DNA from: Lewinella sp. IMCC34191
GTDB lineage: Bacteria; Bacteroidota; Bacteroidia; Chitinophagales; Saprospiraceae
Assembly: GCF_003390935.1 (NCBI RefSeq)
Contig: NZ_QNQZ01000003.1
Coordinates: forward strand, 62,001-126,000
Length of the DNA stretch: 64,000 nt
Direction: 5' to 3'
This document shows positions 62,860-64,000 of this stretch, in pieces. The notes below the pieces were generated by a model. The model had not been told where the DNA came from. It saw nothing but the letters and a program-made list of their open reading frames with translations, and ran no database searches. Within the stretch, counting starts at the first letter, position 1, and every line of letters begins with the position of its first letter. Position numbers and translations under genes: made by a program.

Positions 62860-63750
62860 ATGGCCTACAGTGAAAAGCGAGCGTATCTGGAGCTCCACCT
62901 CGCCGTTTTTCTCTGGGGATTCACGGCGATCCTCGGCGATCTCATTCAGTTATCTGCTCTGACGCTTGTCTGGTGGAGAGTCCTGTTAACCTCCCTCAGC
63001 CTCATATTTTTCGTCCGGCTTGGGCGTATGGTCCGGGAAGTCGGTGCCAGACGGTTGCTTCTATTATGTGGTATCGGAATAATCGTGGCGCTCCACTGGG
63101 TAACTTTCTACGGTTCCATCAAATTGGCGAATGCCAGCATCGCGCTGATTTGCATGGCCACCACCTCCCTTTTTTCTTCCGTTTTCGAACCGCTCATCGT
63201 GAATCGGCCATTCAACTGGTACGAACTCCTCCTCGGCATTTTCATCCTGCCGGGTATTTGGCTGGTTGTCGACGGCGTGGAAAGCGCCATGAACGTCGGG
63301 ATCCTGGTCGGTTTGCTTTCGGCGGCGCTGGTTTCCATTTTTACTTCGCTCAACAAAAAGTACATCCAGAGTAGCAATCCCGCCCGCATCACCTTTATAG
63401 AGTTGGGTTCCGCTACCCTGTTCCTTACTCCCTTTCTTTATTCCCTGGGGGGTGACAAATTCTGGCCCTCCGCCATGGACTGGGTTTACCTGCTGGTTCT
63501 GTCTCTCCTCTGCACCACGCTTACTTTCTTTCTCTCTCTACGTTCCCTCAGCGAATTATCCGCCTTCGCTTCCAACCTCACGGTCAACTTGGAGCCGGTA
63601 TACGGCATCCTGCTCGCCTATTTTCTCCTCAACGATGCCGCCGAACTCAGCCCCAACTTCTATTGGGGCGCGCTGCTGATCGTAGTAGCCGTTTTTGGAT
63701 ACACGGGCGTGGAGCGTTACTTCAGGCGGCGCCGTGCGCTACTCCGATAA
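62860..63750 (+). CDS. EamA-family (DMT superfamily) transporter
   Basis: The 296-residue protein has about ten hydrophobic helices in two EamA halves; 'VALHWVTFYGSIKLANASIALICMATTSLFSSVFEPLI' in the first half and 'SAFASNLTVNLEPVYGILLAYFLLNDAAELSPNFYWGALLIV' in the second match the family. DMT transporters of this group export or import small metabolites such as amino acids. The substrate is unknown. The gene's end overlaps the convergent TPR gene by 12 bases. Confidence 0.9.
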   Translation: MAYSEKRAYLELHLAVFLWGFTAILGDLIQLSALTLVWWRVLLTSLSLIFFVRLGRMVREVGARRLLLLCGIGIIVALHWVTFYGSIKLANASIALICMATTSLFSSVFEPLIVNRPFNWYELLLGIFILPGIWLVVDGVESAMNVGILVGLLSAALVSIFTSLNKKYIQSSNPARITFIELGSATLFLTPFLYSLGGDKFWPSAMDWVYLLVLSLLCTTLTFFLSLRSLSELSAFASNLTVNLEPVYGILLAYFLLNDAAELSPNFYWGALLIVVAVFGYTGVERYFRRRRALLR

Positions 63751-64000
63751 TTGCCGGAGCTGTTGACGGGCGATGGCGACGTTTTGCCGGGCTCCCTCGT
63801 TATCGGGCTCTATTTGAAGTGCGCGTTCGAAGTAGGACAAGGCACGGGCCGGGTTGCCCTCCATCCCGTAAGTGATGCCCAGTAGCCGCAGCGTTTCGTA
63901 CCGATCGGGTGCCAGGGCCAGTGAACGCTCCAGGTAGGACCGGGCGGTAAGCAGGTCGTTTTGCTCCTCCCCTGCCCTGCGTCCGGCTTGCTGCAGGGCC
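63739..64000 (-). CDS. TPR-repeat protein, C-terminal part (cut by window edge)
   Basis: The minus-strand frame is open from the window edge to a stop at 63739, giving 86 residues. It contains about two tetratricopeptide units: 'ARSYLERSLALAPDRYETLRLLGITYGMEG' and 'PARALSYFERALQIEPDNEGARQNVAIA', with the usual Gly, Tyr, Ala and Pro positions. The protein continues outside the window, so its length and N-terminal domains are not known. Confidence 0.85.
   Translation of the reverse strand, partial: ALQQAGRRAGEEQNDLLTARSYLERSLALAPDRYETLRLLGITYGMEGNPARALSYFERALQIEPDNEGARQNVAIARQQLRQLSE

Overview
The window comes from a high-GC (roughly 55-58% by eye) member of the Bacteroidota, most likely a Saprospiria/Lewinella-type organism. 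The evidence is a SusC/SusD pair, two classes of type IX secretion (T9SS) sorting domains (short 'FSPNP...' type A and 'AFSPNGDG...' gliding-type CHU_C/type B), promoter motifs of the Bacteroidota TTTG/TAnnTTTG kind, and starts that lack strong Shine-Dalgarno sequences. No rRNA, tRNA, CRISPR array, transposase or phage gene was recognised. Most of the window looks chromosomal.

Layout. 0-8 kb: a large secreted T9SS protein, WrbA quinone reductase, then a minus-strand run of a small membrane protein, an alpha/beta hydrolase, a pullulanase-type lipoprotein and a frameshifted WD40 lipoprotein. 8-14 kb: a TAT-exported sulfite-oxidase-like molybdoenzyme coupled to a monohaem cytochrome; then yidC, a DUF6438 lipoprotein and the ABC-F factor ettA in one minus-strand operon. 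14-18.6 kb: a DUF3293 protein and a minus-strand operon (acyl-CoA dehydrogenase, UbiA-type prenyltransferase, WlbB-like acetyltransferase, WlbA-like sugar dehydrogenase). 18.8-25.5 kb: a CotH-like secreted protein, a large nucleoside-phosphorylase-like protein, tandem PAP2 phosphatases, and a NagB/PIG-L fusion. 25.5-35.2 kb: three long paralogous secreted mosaic proteins with CHU_C ends, with an SDR dehydrogenase between the first two.

35-48 kb: uxuA, a TAT-exported Gfo/Idh/MocA protein, a metallophosphoesterase, small membrane proteins, an HTH regulator, a DnaE-type polymerase III alpha subunit with DinB, an M28 peptidase and an amidase. This stretch is crowded with intergenic repeats: a modular composite element (imperfect hairpin, C-rich spacer, ATCGTAA heptamer tract), an AGCAACC heptamer array and a 217-bp tandem repeat. 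A separate 20-bp dispersed motif (GGGCGGCGGNGCGCAGGTAA and variants) occurs six times across the window, once inside the dnaE reading frame.

48-64 kb: rdgB, a GMC flavoprotein with its gluconate-dehydrogenase-subunit-3 partner, a secreted hypothetical protein, a SusC/SusD operon with a clear terminator, pdxJ, a NYN-LOTUS protein with a degenerate catalytic loop, an ECF sigma factor with a textbook Bacteroidota promoter, an XRE regulator, an EamA transporter and the end of a TPR protein.

The most notable points are the three-copy secreted mosaic family, the repeat systems of the 36-48 kb region, a perfect palindrome overlapping a predicted promoter ahead of dnaE/dinB, the degenerate NYN-LOTUS protein, and overlap of stop codons in six of seven convergent gene pairs. 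All family names are from memory of motifs; no database search was run.
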